A stretch of 64,000 nt of DNA from Owenia fusiformis (GCA_903813345.2 CAIIXF020000010.1:25072425-25136424), one strand, 5' to 3'. Counted from the first letter of the stretch, positions 1 to 11,082 are shown. The notes: generated from the sequence alone by a model not told the origin. Numbers and translations: made by a program.

Positions 1-215
1 ACAGACAGACGGATGGACAGACGGGCCCTTCTATGTGGTGGGGACATAAAAATGGGAATCCTATGGACAGATGTTTTAAAACATTCCATTGTTGTTGACG
101 GACAGGCAGACAGAGAGACAAACACAGAGACAGACAGGCAGACAGAGAGACGGACAGTCAGGTGGATGGACGGAGGTTGGACATACAGACAGACGGACAA
201 GTGAGTGATTGCAAA
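1..215 (+). repeat. Rep-A tail, degenerate GACA/GACG tract
   Basis: The window opens inside an interspersed repeat. A unique-looking core (GGGAATCCTATGGACAGA) is followed by a degenerate GACA/GACG tract and the closing phrase CAAGTGAGTGATTGCAAAAG. The same order recurs at 20,935-21,245, so this is the 3' part of a dispersed element cut by the window edge. The open frame across it is a by-product of the short-period repeat. Confidence 0.75.
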
Positions 216-334
216 AGCTCACCACATGAGTTAAATGAAAGGACCCACGGTCCTGTGCTCACACAGTTTGGAACCTTCAGAGGAATGTATATCCTGACTT
301 TCAAACCAAAATATTGATTTGGATTTGTAGTCTC

Positions 335-605
335 CAGGCCTGTCAACTGTCCCGCAATTTGCGTATTTGTCACGCATTTGCTGAAGAATTTGAAGTCCGC
401 CAGTTATTTTTGCGTGACAGAAAATGTCACGCAAATACGCATTTTACCTGGTAATTGTCAAGCAAAAATGTTTCTGTAGAAAAATTTCTAAAAAAGATCG
501 TCTACACAGCAAAAATACGAACGCCGGAAAAAAATGTACGCATTTCGTTCGGACTTTTCACGCGAATTCCGTGTCACGCATTCCGTTCGAGATTTTTCGT
601 ACCTT
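335..605 (+). mobile_element. Rep-B copy 1, truncated
   Basis: Begins with the Rep-B end CAGGCCTGTCAACTGTCCCG, runs through the shared body rich in TCACGCAAATACGC-like words, and stops after TTTTTCGTACC. The family's right end (GTTGACAGGCCTG) is missing, so the copy is 3'-truncated. The body has no coding capacity. Full-length siblings are at 10,404-10,909 and 13,628-14,029. Confidence 0.85.
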
Positions 606-1306
606 TGACCTTGAAAATTTTACTAAGTCAGAGCTCAGTATGGTCTTTTGTGATTAAGCGGACCAAAATTTACATCCAAAAATCAATTTGAAAAATCAAC
701 TTTTTTGACCTTTCAAAGGTCACTGAAGGTCAAGTAAAGGTGAAATCCTTAAACTTATGTCAGATTAGAACTCCTGGCAACTTGTAGATGATTTTCAAAA
801 AAAATTTGGTCAAATTGAAGCAAGTTGAAAAATAACTTATTTTTACTGTTTTTTTATGTCAAATATCTCAGTAATGGTAAAAAGAACAGGTCCATTTAAC
901 AGACTATTGGTCCACTTAGACTTTTTCTGAAAAACTCATTCTTCCATTTACTTTTAAAACCGATTGCAAGTTGTAGATATACCTTTCTTCTTGAGATGTG
1001 CAATTTTAAAAAGTGGCATAAGTTCTCCGTTTCTTTGAAAAATTGGCAGTAAGAACCCCTATCACAAGGCTGTCTGAATATGGGTACACATTATGTTTAC
1101 CATCAAAATAATATCAAAACTTATCATTATATAGAATTTAATATATGGAACATATGGCATACAAGTATTCGAAGAAGAAAATTGACAAAATCAAACGATG
1201 TATGTAGTTTACCTATGGAAATCTAGAAAACATTGTCATTTTTCGTTCACTTTGTTATCAAGTTTTAGCATGGTGCTCATTCCCTTTCATTGAAAAATTA
1301 ACCGTC
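606..1306. other. No feature recognised
   Basis: AT-rich sequence without a credible open frame or clear inverted repeat. Phrases such as GACCTTTCAAAGGTCA at 709-724 and similar ones near 3,530-3,570 suggest very old repeat material, but I cannot draw boundaries. Confidence 0.4.
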
Positions 1307-1401
1307 AGCCCACACTCCCACAAAAAATATATTGAAACTGTATAATGCAGAGACTGTAAAGTAACTTCTCTGCAAATATCATTTTTGTGGGAGTTTAGGC
1401 T
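1307..1401. mobile_element. Tiny inverted-repeat element (95 bp)
   Basis: AGCCCACACTCCCACAAAAA at 1307-1326 is mirrored by TTTTTGTGGGAGTTTAGGCT at 1382-1401 (18 of 20 paired). The 55-bp loop is AT-rich and non-coding. Size and symmetry fit a miniature inverted-repeat transposon or a long hairpin; I see no clear target duplication. Confidence 0.5.
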
Positions 1402-2037
1402 CACCACTAAAACTTAACTTTTGTGATGAAAATAAGCCTGACTGGTTTATGTTTTCAATATGGCTGCTAACCTGGGCATACATGTACACTACATAACTGC
1501 ATGTACAGATTAGGCCATCCAAAATTAATTATATGTTGGCATTCTGATGAAGAGCCTTAAATTAAAAACTACAAAACCTTCATTTATCTAAAGGGTTTTA
1601 TATATAATTTAAGAATGAAAATGCAATAACACATTGTGCCAAAGCAAGTAACACACCTCTTGAGTTCAGATGACCTTGTTAATGAAGTTTATATACATGT
1701 AGTTTTTAATCAATCTTGGAACTCATTTCGCTACAATATAATCCAAGATTACAATTCCCCTTGTCATTTATATACATTACAAGTAGAGAGTACATGAGAG
1801 TACATGGGGACATTTTGTTTTTTCTGAAAACATAGAATTTAGTGACATCATTATAAGAAAATCATTTGAACGGCCTAAGTGTTTTTCTAAATAGGGAATA
1901 TAAGTAGAAATTATTTTAGGCAATCCTTTGAGTGTCATGCCATTCATACATGATGCTGCCTCATATTTTATGATATATATTGAGAGAGGATTTCTCTGAA
2001 TTATTTGTGTTTCAAATATGGGAACTGCAAATTGGCA
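1402..2037. other. No feature recognised
   Basis: AT-rich intergenic or intronic-looking DNA. A minus-strand frame across 1777-2100 runs into Rep-K and has no recognisable domain, so I do not call it a gene. Confidence 0.4.
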
Positions 2038-2104
2038 AACCAGAACAACGGCAACGCCAAAGCTTAGCGAATCCCATCGAACATTTTTCAAAAGGGCCAC
2101 CTTC

Positions 2105-2640
2105 TACCAAAAGTGTCATTAGACAGTGTGCCATGCTTATAATATTCACATACCAAATATGAACAAAATCGCTCTACTACTTTTCGAGTTATAGTAAAAT
2201 ACGTTAAAATGGTGGCCATTTTGAAAAATGGCCGCCGCCTACCAAAAGTCTCATTAGACAGTGTGCCATGCTTATAGTATTCACATACCAAATATGAACA
2301 AAATCGCTCCACTACTTTTCGAGTTATAGTAAAATACGTTAAAATGTCCGCCATTTTGAAAAATGGCCGCCTTCTACCAAAAGTGTCATTAGACAGTGTG
2401 CCATAATGCTTACAGTATTCACATACCGAATATGAACAAAATCGCTCCACTACTTTTAGAGTTATAGTAAAATACGTTAAAATGGCGGCCATTTTTCAAA
2501 ATGTCCACCATTTTTCAAAATGGCCGCCATCTACCAAAAGTGTCATTAGACAGTGTGCCATGCTTATAGTATTCACATACCAAATATGAACAAAATCGCT
2601 CCACTACTTTTCGAGTTACAGCAAAAATCGTAAAATAACG
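2105..2640 (+). repeat. 135-bp tandem repeat inside Rep-K (about 4 copies)
   Basis: Units begin with TACCAAAAGTGTCATTAGAC at about 2105, 2240, 2375 and 2532. Each carries CATACCAAATATGAACAAAA and a GGCCGCCATTTT hairpin word. The Rep-K copy at 8041 has only two units, so unit number varies between copies. A minus-strand frame of 134 residues across this block repeats a 45-residue phrase and is an artefact of the period being a multiple of three. Confidence 0.85.
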
Positions 2641-2924
2641 AGTAAAGGCCGCCATTTTTCAAGATGGCTGCCATGTGCTTTTTTAATATCTACATTTCCA
2701 GCTTTATTAATGTCCTATATAATTTTTTTTACATTTAAAACATATTGCTATTACAGTTTTACATATTGCACCTAAATTACTGTAAAATCGGCACTAAAAT
2801 GGCCGCCATTTTTAAATGAGCGGCCATTTTGAAAATCGGCTTTCAAGCAGAACTTCTACCTCCATAGGGTATATGTGTACAAAATATGAATAAAATCGGA
2901 CCAACGGTATTTGAGTTATTGCCC

Positions 2925-2976
2925 GGACGGACGGACGGACGTACGGATGTACGTACGTACGTACGGACGGACGGAG
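2925..2976 (+). repeat. GACG/GTAC simple repeat
   Basis: Low-complexity tract of GACG units with embedded GTAC units, forming the tail of Rep-K. The corresponding tract of the second copy is at 8825-8862. Confidence 0.9.
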
Positions 2977-3016
2977 GCGTTCCCTATATCCCTCCGAACT
3001 TCGTTCGATGGGATAA

Positions 3017-3752
3017 TAACTTTAAAAGTAAGTGTACATTCAAACATTTTAATTTCAAATGCCAAATAAAATGCCAAATGCCAATGGGCATTTAGTAAAA
3101 GTGACCCTATAACTATTTAGAATATGGCAAATATGTTTAGAAAACTGGCGAGAAGCAATTGAAATAAGAAAATCCATTCTTTTTGAAGTGCCCTTGTGTG
3201 CATTTAATTTCAGTCATTTTATCCTTATTGCCCATGGGCATTTAAAATAATAATCACATCTCAACTCTTAAAACATGCTTAGGATACTGTTAGAGTCTCA
3301 AAATGCAACAAGAGCAATCATTTTTGAAGCAAGAAAATTTAGTCCCCCTAAAAATGCCCATATCGGTATTTATTCTCAAGATTTTCAGGAAATTGCCCGT
3401 GATAATTTATTTAAATTTTTTTTATTTCTATTCACATGTCTTTTTATCAGTCACAATCAAAATAAAGCCAATTGCTCTCATTTCTTGGATTAGAAACAGT
3501 AAAATTTTGACAAAAATAGCAACTCTCAAAGTTGACCTTTAAACCACCCTAGTGTCAAGGTCAAATGTCAAAACTCTCAGAAATCACATTTTAAGTAATG
3601 AGTCATACTTCCTCTTCAATTCCATGTCAATATATACTTGTTTTGTAGGGGGGCTAAAAGAGGGGTTTACCGCCACCTGTCCTTTGATGCTGACATATAT
3701 TGAGCAATATGTAAGGAATGCTTAAATCTAGTAATTATGTAATTCATTGCAA
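3017..3752. other. No feature recognised
   Basis: AT-rich DNA without convincing coding or inverted-repeat structure. Frames of 72-79 residues here have low-complexity Phe/Leu/Ile composition and no domain. Confidence 0.4.
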
Positions 3753-3759
3753 GAAATGA

Positions 3760-4083
3760 CAGGCCTGTCAACTGTCCCGCAATTTGCGTATTTGTCACGC
3801 ATTTGCTGAAGAATTTGAAGTCACGCCAGTTATTTTTGCGTGGCACAAAATGTCACCCAAATACGCATTTTACCTGGTAATTGTCAAGCAAAAATATTTC
3901 TGTAGAAAAATTTCTAAAAAAGTTCGTTGACACAGCAAAAATACGAACGCCGAAAAAAAATGTACGCATTTCGTTCGGACTTTTCACGCGAATCACGTAT
4001 ATGTCACGCATTCCGTTCGAAATTTTTCTTACCTACCCCCTCCCAAGTCATTCATGTTAGGTGTTCCCAAGTTGACAGGCCTG
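3760..4083 (+). mobile_element. Rep-B copy 2 with target duplication
   Basis: Both ends are present: CAGGCCTGTCAAC at the left and GTTGACAGGCCTG at the right. GAAATGA flanks the copy on both sides (3753-3759 and 4084-4090), a 7-bp target duplication. The middle is shortened to CTACCCCCTCCC where full copies carry a long poly-C tract. Non-autonomous; mobilised in trans if at all. Confidence 0.9.
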
Positions 4084-4090
4084 GAAATGA

Positions 4091-4840
4091 TCAAGTATAA
4101 GGCAAACATTGAGAAACTTGTCAATCCCAAAACCTGCCATTGACTTTATACATGAGAAAGTTGGAGTCCTACTTTTTGTCAAATTTTGTAGAGTAAACAC
4201 AAAAAACTGTAATTCCAAGAGCTTTGAAATCTTCAGAAGACATAAGTTGCATATAAAGCAACTACTACAAGTTATTTGAAAGTACTTCTTCAACAAAGTG
4301 TCTAGTATTTACAGAAAATTTGACTTTTTGACGTCAAAATCAGCAATTTCTCGGAAACCGGGCGAACTTGGGAAATGGCGATGATAGGTCAAATAGGCAT
4401 TATGGATATGCTTAAAATGAATGTGGTTATGACCCAATCTGAATAGCAGTTCTAATTTGTGCGGCCAATGTTGACGGATGGATCAACGGATGGACGGACC
4501 AACGGACGGACCAATGGACGGACCAACGGACGGACGTCTGGTCGATCCCATAGCCAAAAAGGGTTCCATTCAGAAATTATGATTATGAAATAAATGTGTA
4601 CTTACATAAATTACATTCAGACTTGTACAGATACAACATATGCTACGATGTGGCTTCTCTAAGGCGATTGCTGTGTTGTAGGCCTGTTCTTTCTAAAAGT
4701 TCTCATGCTAGTAGCTCCATAGTCTCTGGATAGCAGTGGCCAATCTGCCATCCTTGCCTGTGAACTGGGCCTCCACATCCTGCACCTCTACAACACACAA
4801 TCATAACATTTATTATAAGAAAATCATAGTATTGCATCTT
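4091..4840. other. Old repeat debris with GACGGA tract
   Basis: No gene. A GACGGA/CCAACGGACGGA tract lies at about 4472-4533, preceded by text resembling the tail regions of other elements here (GGCGATGATAGGTCAAATAG). The rest is AT-rich and unrecognised. Confidence 0.5.
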
Positions 4841-5165
4841 CAGAGCTGTCAAGTGTCCCACGAATGGCGGGATTATCCCGCGAATTTGATCAAACTTTGG
4901 CTGATTCGCGTGTCCCGCAATGTCCTGCGAATTCCCGCAAATGTCGGCTTTGACCTCCGCGAATTTTCAAAATTGTAACAATCTCCGAGGCTAAATAATT
5001 GTGATTATCTTGTGATATAAGAAGCTAAGTTTTTTGCGCTTTTGAGGAGTAAAGTTTACCTAATTTGAAAAGTGCTACTCCCAGTGCATCAGATCATCAA
5101 CGATTGTAAAAAGCATATAGTCCATTTATAAAACTGTGATTTTGATCCAAATAACACCATGGGGT
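4841..5165 (+). mobile_element. Rep-D fragment 1
   Basis: Starts at the Rep-D terminus CAGAGCTGTCAAGTGTCCC and continues through GCGGGATTATCCCGCGAATT and the block ending TTTTGATCCAAATAACACC. It then departs from the family. The full-length reference copy is at 18,800-20,796. Confidence 0.8.
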
Positions 5166-5557
5166 AAGGATGGGTGTATCTTGGTTTGTCATCTGAGAAA
5201 TTTCAGTCTTTACTTGTTTACATCATCTTTGCACGCTCCGGAATTCACAGTAACCGACGGGAGTCAAGTGAACAAATATGTGTAAATATTCAAACATCGT
5301 TTTTATGGAATAAAATAATGATCATACAATAACACTTAATAATTAGTGTGTTAATTGAATGGGACAAAGAAACTAAAAAATGTGAGTCATGTACATGGTT
5401 AAATATATGGTTATGGGAATTTATGGGATATTTCATTTCAATAGACGAGATTGAAGTATCATCTTGATTTTCATCATTTAAAAATGTCATAAAAGTGATA
5501 TCATATTTAAATCAACACATATCTAGACTATCAATGCTCATCGGAGGCCTTCTCTGA
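5166..5557. other. No feature recognised
   Basis: AT-rich spacer between a Rep-D fragment and element R. No coding or repeat signal that I can support. Confidence 0.4.
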
Positions 5558-6421
5558 AGGGTTTACAAAAAAGACCGACCCCACCGACCACTGACCGGTC
5601 GGAGTTTTCCACTGGTAGCCTCAAAACAGGGTTTGAAGAAAATGTGTAAAAGACCGACCATATCATGTAAAAATAGCCTTAAAATATTAATAATTTGATT
5701 TTGAATGTCAATCGTTGGACTAGGCAATGTTTTACCGATTTTGTACCTTGCAACGAATGGCAAGCAAACAAATTGGGCATGACCGTCTCCTCTCGATTAA
5801 TTGTCCTGCCTTAGGTCCTAACCTATCATTAACCAACCTATCGTTTCTTTGTTATCGTCATAGCCTACTGAATACTGAACACGATATAATGTTACACGCA
5901 TTCTCTTATCGGGATTAAAAGTGACTTACCATTTCAGTACACCATTAGAAAGCTTTTTTTGTCATATCAAATGTAGTTTTTACCAGTTGATGTTTAACAA
6001 CTGAGAAATCAAACATAACGTTACGACGTCAACATCGACGATGTTTGTGTGTTTTTGTTATTGCGTTTCATATGAATGAACTTAATGCAATGTTACGTGC
6101 GTTTTTTCCAAAGTGACTAACCAGGATGAAATTGGTCTTCTAACAACTGAAACATCACTTAAAAATATGACATTACACACCACGATGATGTAACGTTTTC
6201 ATCGTGATTTGAAATGATTAATTATACGTTTTTAAATCACGACCTACATGTAGTAAAGGTACTATAGTCATTGGATTCCCAGTTTTAGTTTTAGTTCTAA
6301 TTTTGCATTTTTTCATCTTTATGTAAAAGACCGTCAGCCGACCACCGACCACATGTACCCAACTGTGGAGAGTGACTGGTCGGTGGTCGGTGGTCGGCGG
6401 TCGGTGTTTTTCGTAAACCCT
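5558..6421. mobile_element. Element R, inverted repeats with target duplication
   Basis: AGGGTTTACAAAAAAGACCG at 5558 is mirrored at 6402-6421. Both termini lead into direct GACCGACC/GGTCGGTGG runs. TCTCTGA flanks the element on both sides (5551-5557 and 6422-6428); the match is 9 bp if the outer A is excluded. The AGGGTTT-A6 style terminus is shared with C and O elsewhere in the window. The interior is non-coding. Confidence 0.8.
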
Positions 6422-6428
6422 TCTCTGA

Positions 6429-6805
6429 AAACTCCCTGTGTCACCCCGTAACAATGTACCAACGACTTTACATAGCTAGTATTAATAAACGTTCAACTGA
6501 AAGGCTAAACGTACGAACCAACGAATGTTCGAATTTAACAACTTACAAAAAATCGAACGAAGGAAGAACGTACACACTGTACGTATGAATTAAAGTACAG
6601 ACATAGGCGACGGACGAAAGCAATAACTAAGAGGTATATTAAGGTATTGACATAGTAACGTCAAAACAACCTTACGAACAAACATACTGAATGAATGGAA
6701 AACCGTACTGAGGAAAATTGAACAAACGTATGAATGTATTATCGACGTACAAACTTGTTTCTTGTGACTAAAGAACTTTTGATCTAATTCTTGTTCCTTG
6801 GAATG
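6429..6805. other. No feature recognised
   Basis: Spacer with several ACGTACG/CGAACG-rich words but no definable element. A 125-residue minus-strand frame covering 6590-6967 owes its repetitive TETHYTD half to the adjacent 15-bp minisatellite and is not a gene. Confidence 0.4.
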
Positions 6806-6948
6806 CTGTTCAGTATAATGCGCGTCGGTACAATGTGCTTCGGTACAATGCGCGTCGGTATAATGGGTTTCGGTATAATGGGTTTCGGTACAATGCGTGT
6901 CGGTATAGTGCTCGTCGGTATAATGGGTTTCGGTACAATGCGTGGACC
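6806..6948 (-). repeat. 15-bp minisatellite array 1
   Basis: About nine 15-bp units of the form GGTATAATGGGTTTC with GCGCGTC/GGGTTTC alternation. The minus-strand form shares the CCGAAACCCA core with arrays at 7614, 10,192, 16,500 and 18,391. All six reading frames stay open because 15 is a multiple of three, giving spurious repetitive peptides. Confidence 0.9.
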
Positions 6949-6949
6949 C

Positions 6950-7600
6950 TGGCTTCTCAAGTACCAAGTATACCGTTATTTGGTATCAAAATAAAGAGGA
7001 AGAGTGCAATTTTCATTTTAATTACGAAAATAGGGATGTATGTCAGGAAAAGTTCGAACGTTGGCCTTTTAACTACGTTTGTGACGGCCTTCATCTCAGA
7101 ACTGAGCAAATGTTAGCAAACACGAGTTCCAATAAATGGACACTGATATCTCGAAAAGAAACCCGACTCCCTATAATTTGATGTAGATTACAGAGCTGTC
7201 AAGGCTAATTCGTGTGTCCCGCGAAGTCCCGCAAATGTTGGCTTTGACCTCCGCAAATTTCCAAAATTGTTGCAATCCCCTAGGCTATATAGTGATTATC
7301 TTGTGATATAAGAAGCTAATTGTTTTTTGCACTTTTGAGTTAGGTTTACCTAATTTGAAAAGTGCTGCCAAACAGTGCATCAGATTATCGACGACTACTT
7401 TTGGAAAGATCTCGATCTTGCTTTTGGAGGAATTGCTGATCGTTTTTCGTTCAGTGCCCTATACACAAAAACTGACGAGTGACAAAGTGCAAGTGGTGAA
7501 GGTGTGAGGCTCCCCCCAAAAGGCCACATATAGTCCATTCAAAAAACTGTGATTTTGATCCAAATAACGCCATAGTTGGCTTATCAGGTACCTAGTATGG
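6950..7600 (+). mobile_element. Rep-D fragments 2a and 2b, order permuted
   Basis: 6950-7186 matches the middle of Rep-D (TTTGGTATCAAAATAAAGAG to CCCTATAATTTGATGTAGAT). 7191-7600 then restarts at the Rep-D left end (CAGAGCTGTCAAG) and stops just where the first piece would begin (GGTACCTAGTATGG). The two pieces are therefore in circularly permuted order, sandwiched between two 15-bp arrays. This could reflect a tandem dimer cut at both sides or a rearrangement. Confidence 0.65.
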
Positions 7601-7613
7601 GAATGGGGTGCAC

Positions 7614-7769
7614 CCCAGTTGTCCGAAACCCAGTTCTCCGAAACCCAGTTGTCCGAAACCCACTTGTCCGAAACCCACTTGTCCGAAACCCACTTGTCCG
7701 AAACCCACTTGTCCGAAACCCACTTGTCCGAAACCCACTTGTCCGAAACCCATTACTCCGAAAAATATA
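7614..7769 (+). repeat. 15-bp minisatellite array 2
   Basis: Ten units of CCGAAACCCA(G/C)TTGT at strict 15-bp spacing, seven of them near identical. The array is preceded by the palindrome GGGGTGCACCCC. Repetitive peptides in several frames on both strands are artefacts of the period. Confidence 0.95.
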
Positions 7770-8040
7770 GTCATAATTTACCAGAGAAAGGGGAGACGTA
7801 CTTAAGCTTAGGCCAGTTTCATGCCATGTATTTGGCCAAATTAATGACATGGACGCATTCTGATGTTCATAGATCTCTCTCTCACTTTGAATTGCATCCA
7901 TTGCACGATCTACCAGAATGGCAGGAACGGGTAATTTATTTTACATTGTGATTCTAAAAAAAGGTTATCAAAACACAATATATATTACGGAACAGTTTAT
8001 CTTATCTTCTTCAATCTCTTTTACATGTAGGCAAAATAAA
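7770..8040. other. No feature recognised
   Basis: Short spacer between the minisatellite and Rep-K copy 2. No gene signal. Confidence 0.4.
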
Positions 8041-8906
8041 ACCAGAACAACGGCAACGCCAAAGCGTAGCGAATCCCATCGAACAGAAATGGCTGGCATT
8101 TTTACAAACGAAGCGCAAATATCATAAAACAACACACCAGAAAGGCCACCATTTTCAAAATGGTTCCTCACTAGCCAAGTTGTCATCAGAAGAAATAATA
8201 TGCTTTTAAGTAGCAACCTCTAAAATTTTTGAAAAATATCACACATAAAAAAATAACACACATAAAAATGGTGGCCATTTTTCAAAATGGCCGACTACTC
8301 CCTAAAGTTTTATTAGACAATGTGCCATGCTTAAAGTATTCACATATCAAATATGAACAAAATCGCTCCACTACTTTTCGAGTTATAGTAAAATACGTTA
8401 AAATGGCGGCCATTTTGAAAAATGGCCGCCTTCTACCAAAAGTGCCTTCAGACAGTGTGCAATGCTTATAGTATTCACATACCAAATATGAACAAAATCG
8501 CTCCACTACTTTTTGAGTTACAGCAAAAATCGTAAAATGACGAGTAAAGGCCGCCATTTTTCAAGATGGCTGCCATGTGCTTCTTTAATATCTACATTTG
8601 TAGCATTATTAATGTCCTTTATAATTTTTTTACATTTAAAACATATTGCTATTACAGTTTTACATATTGCATCTAAATAACTGTAAAATCGTCACTAAAA
8701 TGGCCACCATTTTGAAATGAGCGGCCATTTTGAAAATTGGCTTTTGAGCAGAACTTCTACCCCCATAGGGTATATGTGTACAAAATATGAACAAAATCGG
8801 GCCAACGGTATTTGAGTTATTGCCCGGACGGACGGACGAACGGACGTACGTACGGACGGACGGAGGCGTTCCCTATATCCCTCATAACTTCGTTCGATGG
8901 GATAAT
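8041..8906 (+). mobile_element. Rep-K copy 2
   Basis: Collinear with the copy at 2038-3016: same start, same AATGGCCGCCATT-rich body, same GACGGACG tract and same GTTCGATGGGATAAT end. It has two rather than four internal 135-bp units and a different 180-bp left segment that includes ATGGCTGGCATTTTTAC. Non-coding. Confidence 0.8.
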
Positions 8907-8911
8907 GAATC

Positions 8912-9460
8912 CATGGCGTAGAATAATGGAAATAGCGTCATGAATCCCGGGACAATCAATCTCGGATCCAAGTACGTCATTAATGGTCGAAAATCAAAAT
9001 ATTGACAAATTTATAACCTAAAAGGCCGAAAGATTATGCGGCAGATATTGAAACGGTGGTTGTCAACATATTGTATTAGCTTTGATCTCTTAGAATCCGT
9101 TGAATCCTAAGCGATTGGAGTTGTTTAGATCACTTAACGAATGATATGAAATGATGAGGATTTGGTTTTTTTCAAAGTTTATAATGGCGCCCAATGGGGG
9201 ATTTTAGCAAAATATCCCGAAAATTAAATCATTAAAAGGCCGAAAGATCTGTGGATGGATTTTGCTGTTTTATATATCAAAATGAACACTTCGTTGGGTC
9301 TAACAAGGATCCGTTGAATCCTAAGAAAACAAATGCTTTGCTAAAAAGTTATTAAGATTTTAAATTTTGATGAAGACTGCTCTCCATTGAAATCTTTGGA
9401 CCATGAAATGTCGATTTACGCGCATGCGTTGTGACGTTATTTCCATTATTCTACGCCATG
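8912..9460. mobile_element. Element L, 29-bp terminal inverted repeats
   Basis: CATGGCGTAGAATAATGGAA at 8912 is mirrored at 9441-9460. The inverted repeat extends to about 29 bp with one mismatch. It directly abuts the end of Rep-K copy 2. Inside, AAAAGGCCGAAAGAT and GTTGAATCCTAAG each occur twice. No open frame of note and no clear target duplication. Confidence 0.75.
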
Positions 9461-10191
9461 TTTTGAAACAGATAAAATAAGTTTACGCATATAGTACTTT
9501 AAGAATAAAACAGTATACATATTAAGTTGTCAAAATATTTCGTCGCATTTATTTCTTAGTCTCTGTATTTTATCAAATCGTAAAAGAACAAAACATTCTT
9601 AACTTAATCACTTGGGATCAACTGGAAACGAAGGCAGGCTGTCCTCGTATCAAATTGGATGTTCTCCCATTCGCAAGAAGTTTCATATTCGCCATGTACT
9701 TACTTCATCCTTTTGATTTAATCTCTATTTCTCGAACAGAGTACGTAAGTGAAGAATAAGTTTTGGTTTCAAAAGATGTGTTAACTTTACTAAATAAATG
9801 CCCACTGGCTTGGGAAAGCTATTTTTCCTTTTATGAACGCCCATCACCCATTGGAAAAACGTTGTTCCCTCTCAAAGAAGGCCCATGGGCCATAAAGAAA
9901 ATTGGTTTAAAAATTGTAGACCCCTATGTATGTTGTGTAAACGTTATTTTACAATGAGAATAACATAATTTAACTTTGTTTGTTTGAACATCTATATCAC
10001 CTGTATATGAACTTTCGTAGGCTAAACATTAAACAATTAACGTCTTGACTTAGCATATTTATAGCCTAATTTTGCAATGATGTCAACGTTATTCCAATGT
10101 TATGTTGTGATTCGCAGAGGTTGCGACAACGAGGTACGTTTAAAAAAATTGTATTTTTCAAATAAGATCTCTCTAATTTTTGGAGAACTGG
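9461..10191. other. No gene; one palindromic word family
   Basis: Mostly unrecognised AT-rich DNA. The segment around 9830-9895 contains GCCCATGGGC and a CCCTCTCAAAGA phrase resembling 17,458-17,645 and 27,925-27,960, so a diverged dispersed repeat is likely. A 64-residue frame there is shared only through that repeat. Confidence 0.4.
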
Positions 10192-10256
10192 GTTTCGGAC
10201 AACTGGGTTTCGGAAAACTGGGTTTCGGAGAACTGGGTTTCGGACAACTGGGTTGA
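10192..10256 (-). repeat. 15-bp minisatellite array 3
   Basis: Just over four units of ACTGGGTTTCGGA(G/C)A, the reverse-strand form of the array at 7614. It is bordered on the right by TTGATCCCATGGGAA, again a short GGG/CCC palindrome at the array edge. Confidence 0.9.
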
Positions 10257-10403
10257 TCCCATGGGAATGTACTAAAAACCCTTCGACCCTGCAACCTACG
10301 ACTTACAGCGTGTCAAGAATTTTTGAAATATATTTTTATAAAAACCCTTCGACCTTCTAGATATTTCTCAGTCCATATGAAGTTGCTGGAAATATAACTT
10401 TGT

Positions 10404-10607
10404 CAGGCCTGTCAACTTGGGAACACCTAACATGAGTGACTTGGAAATGTTGAACACCTCCCCTCAAAATGTGGACACCTTGGTCCAAATCTGAACACCT
10501 TGATCCAAATTCTGAACACCCTGCTTTAAATTTTATTACATCTTGCCAAATTTTCAACACCTCAAATTTTTCGCGCTCGCTACGCTCGCGTTTCTAACAT
10601 CCAACAA

Positions 10608-10650
<43 letters not shown>

Positions 10651-10909
10651 ACGGAATGCGTGACATATACGTAATTCGCGTGAAAAGTCCGAACGAAATG
10701 CGTACGTTTTTTTTCCCGTCGTTCGTATTTTTGCTGTGTAGACGATCTTTTTTAGAAAATTTTCTCCAGAAATATATTTGCTTGACAATTACCAGGTAAA
10801 ATGCGTATTTGCGTGACATTTTCTGTCACGCAAAAATAACTGGCGTGACTTCAAATTCTTCAGCAAATGCGTGACAAATACGCAAATTGCGGGACAGTTG
10901 ACAGGCCTG
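10404..10909 (-). mobile_element. Rep-B copy 3, near full length, 6-bp target duplication
   Basis: Both CAGGCCTGTCAAC-type ends are present and CTTTGT flanks the copy (10,398-10,403 and 10,910-10,915). On the minus strand the order is: shared TCACGC-rich half, a 44-base-class poly-C tract (here 41), GCGAGCGTAGCGAGCGCG, then a half with repeated GGTGT(T/C)CA-A words, then the right end. With the copy at 23,400-27,295 this defines the full family as about 510 bp. Non-coding. Confidence 0.9.
10609..10649. repeat. Homopolymer of 41 G
   Basis: Uninterrupted run of 41 G inside Rep-B copy 3. The homologous site of the copy at 23,400-27,295 has 44 C on the other strand. The length could be affected by sequencing error, but its recurrence at the same element position makes the tract real in kind. 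Confidence 0.85.
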
Positions 10910-11082
10910 CTTTGTGTATAGAACTTAAGAATCTGTCCCAAGAGAGTTAAAGATATTTCAAGCTGGACTTCGATCGGAGCCGGCGATATGATTTTGGAAA
11001 GGTTTCTAAATGAAGAACGTGACGTCACTTCCGAATCATAGCATTCAAAATAAGTAGCGTTTAATTACTTACACCATTCATA

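Larger units (their letters stand above)
2038..3016 (+). mobile_element. Rep-K copy 1
   Basis: Starts ACCAGAACAACGGCAACGCC, passes the inverted word CCCATCGAAC, holds a 135-bp tandem repeat, a conserved body with paired AATGGCCGCCATT words, then a GACGGACG tract, and ends CTTCGTTCGATGGGATAAT. CCCATCGAAC near the left end and GTTCGATGGG at the right end form short terminal inverted repeats. A second copy at 8041-8906 has the same order from end to end, which fixes the borders. No coding region; superfamily not assigned. Confidence 0.8.

Noticed and set aside
2088-2492. 134-residue minus-strand frame with a repeated ERFCSYLVCEYYKH phrase
   Set aside because: It is the translated 135-bp tandem unit of Rep-K and contains no recognisable domain; the second Rep-K copy has fewer units and shows the same artefact.
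7584-7951. Repetitive proteins (VRNPL, SETHL, PKPTC, GFRTS types) on both strands
   Set aside because: They arise because the 15-bp minisatellite is a multiple of three, keeping all frames open; several frames overlap the same bases and no start, signal or flanking coding sequence supports them.
9763-9957. 64-residue frame similar to one at 17,441 (FPL-x-GPWA phrase)
   Set aside because: The similarity comes from a dispersed GCCCATGGGC repeat and the frames are on different strands with no further similarity.
10609-10649. Poly-G as a pure sequencing artefact
   Set aside because: A tract of similar length occurs at the homologous position of another Rep-B copy on the other strand, so a long tract is real, though its exact length is uncertain.
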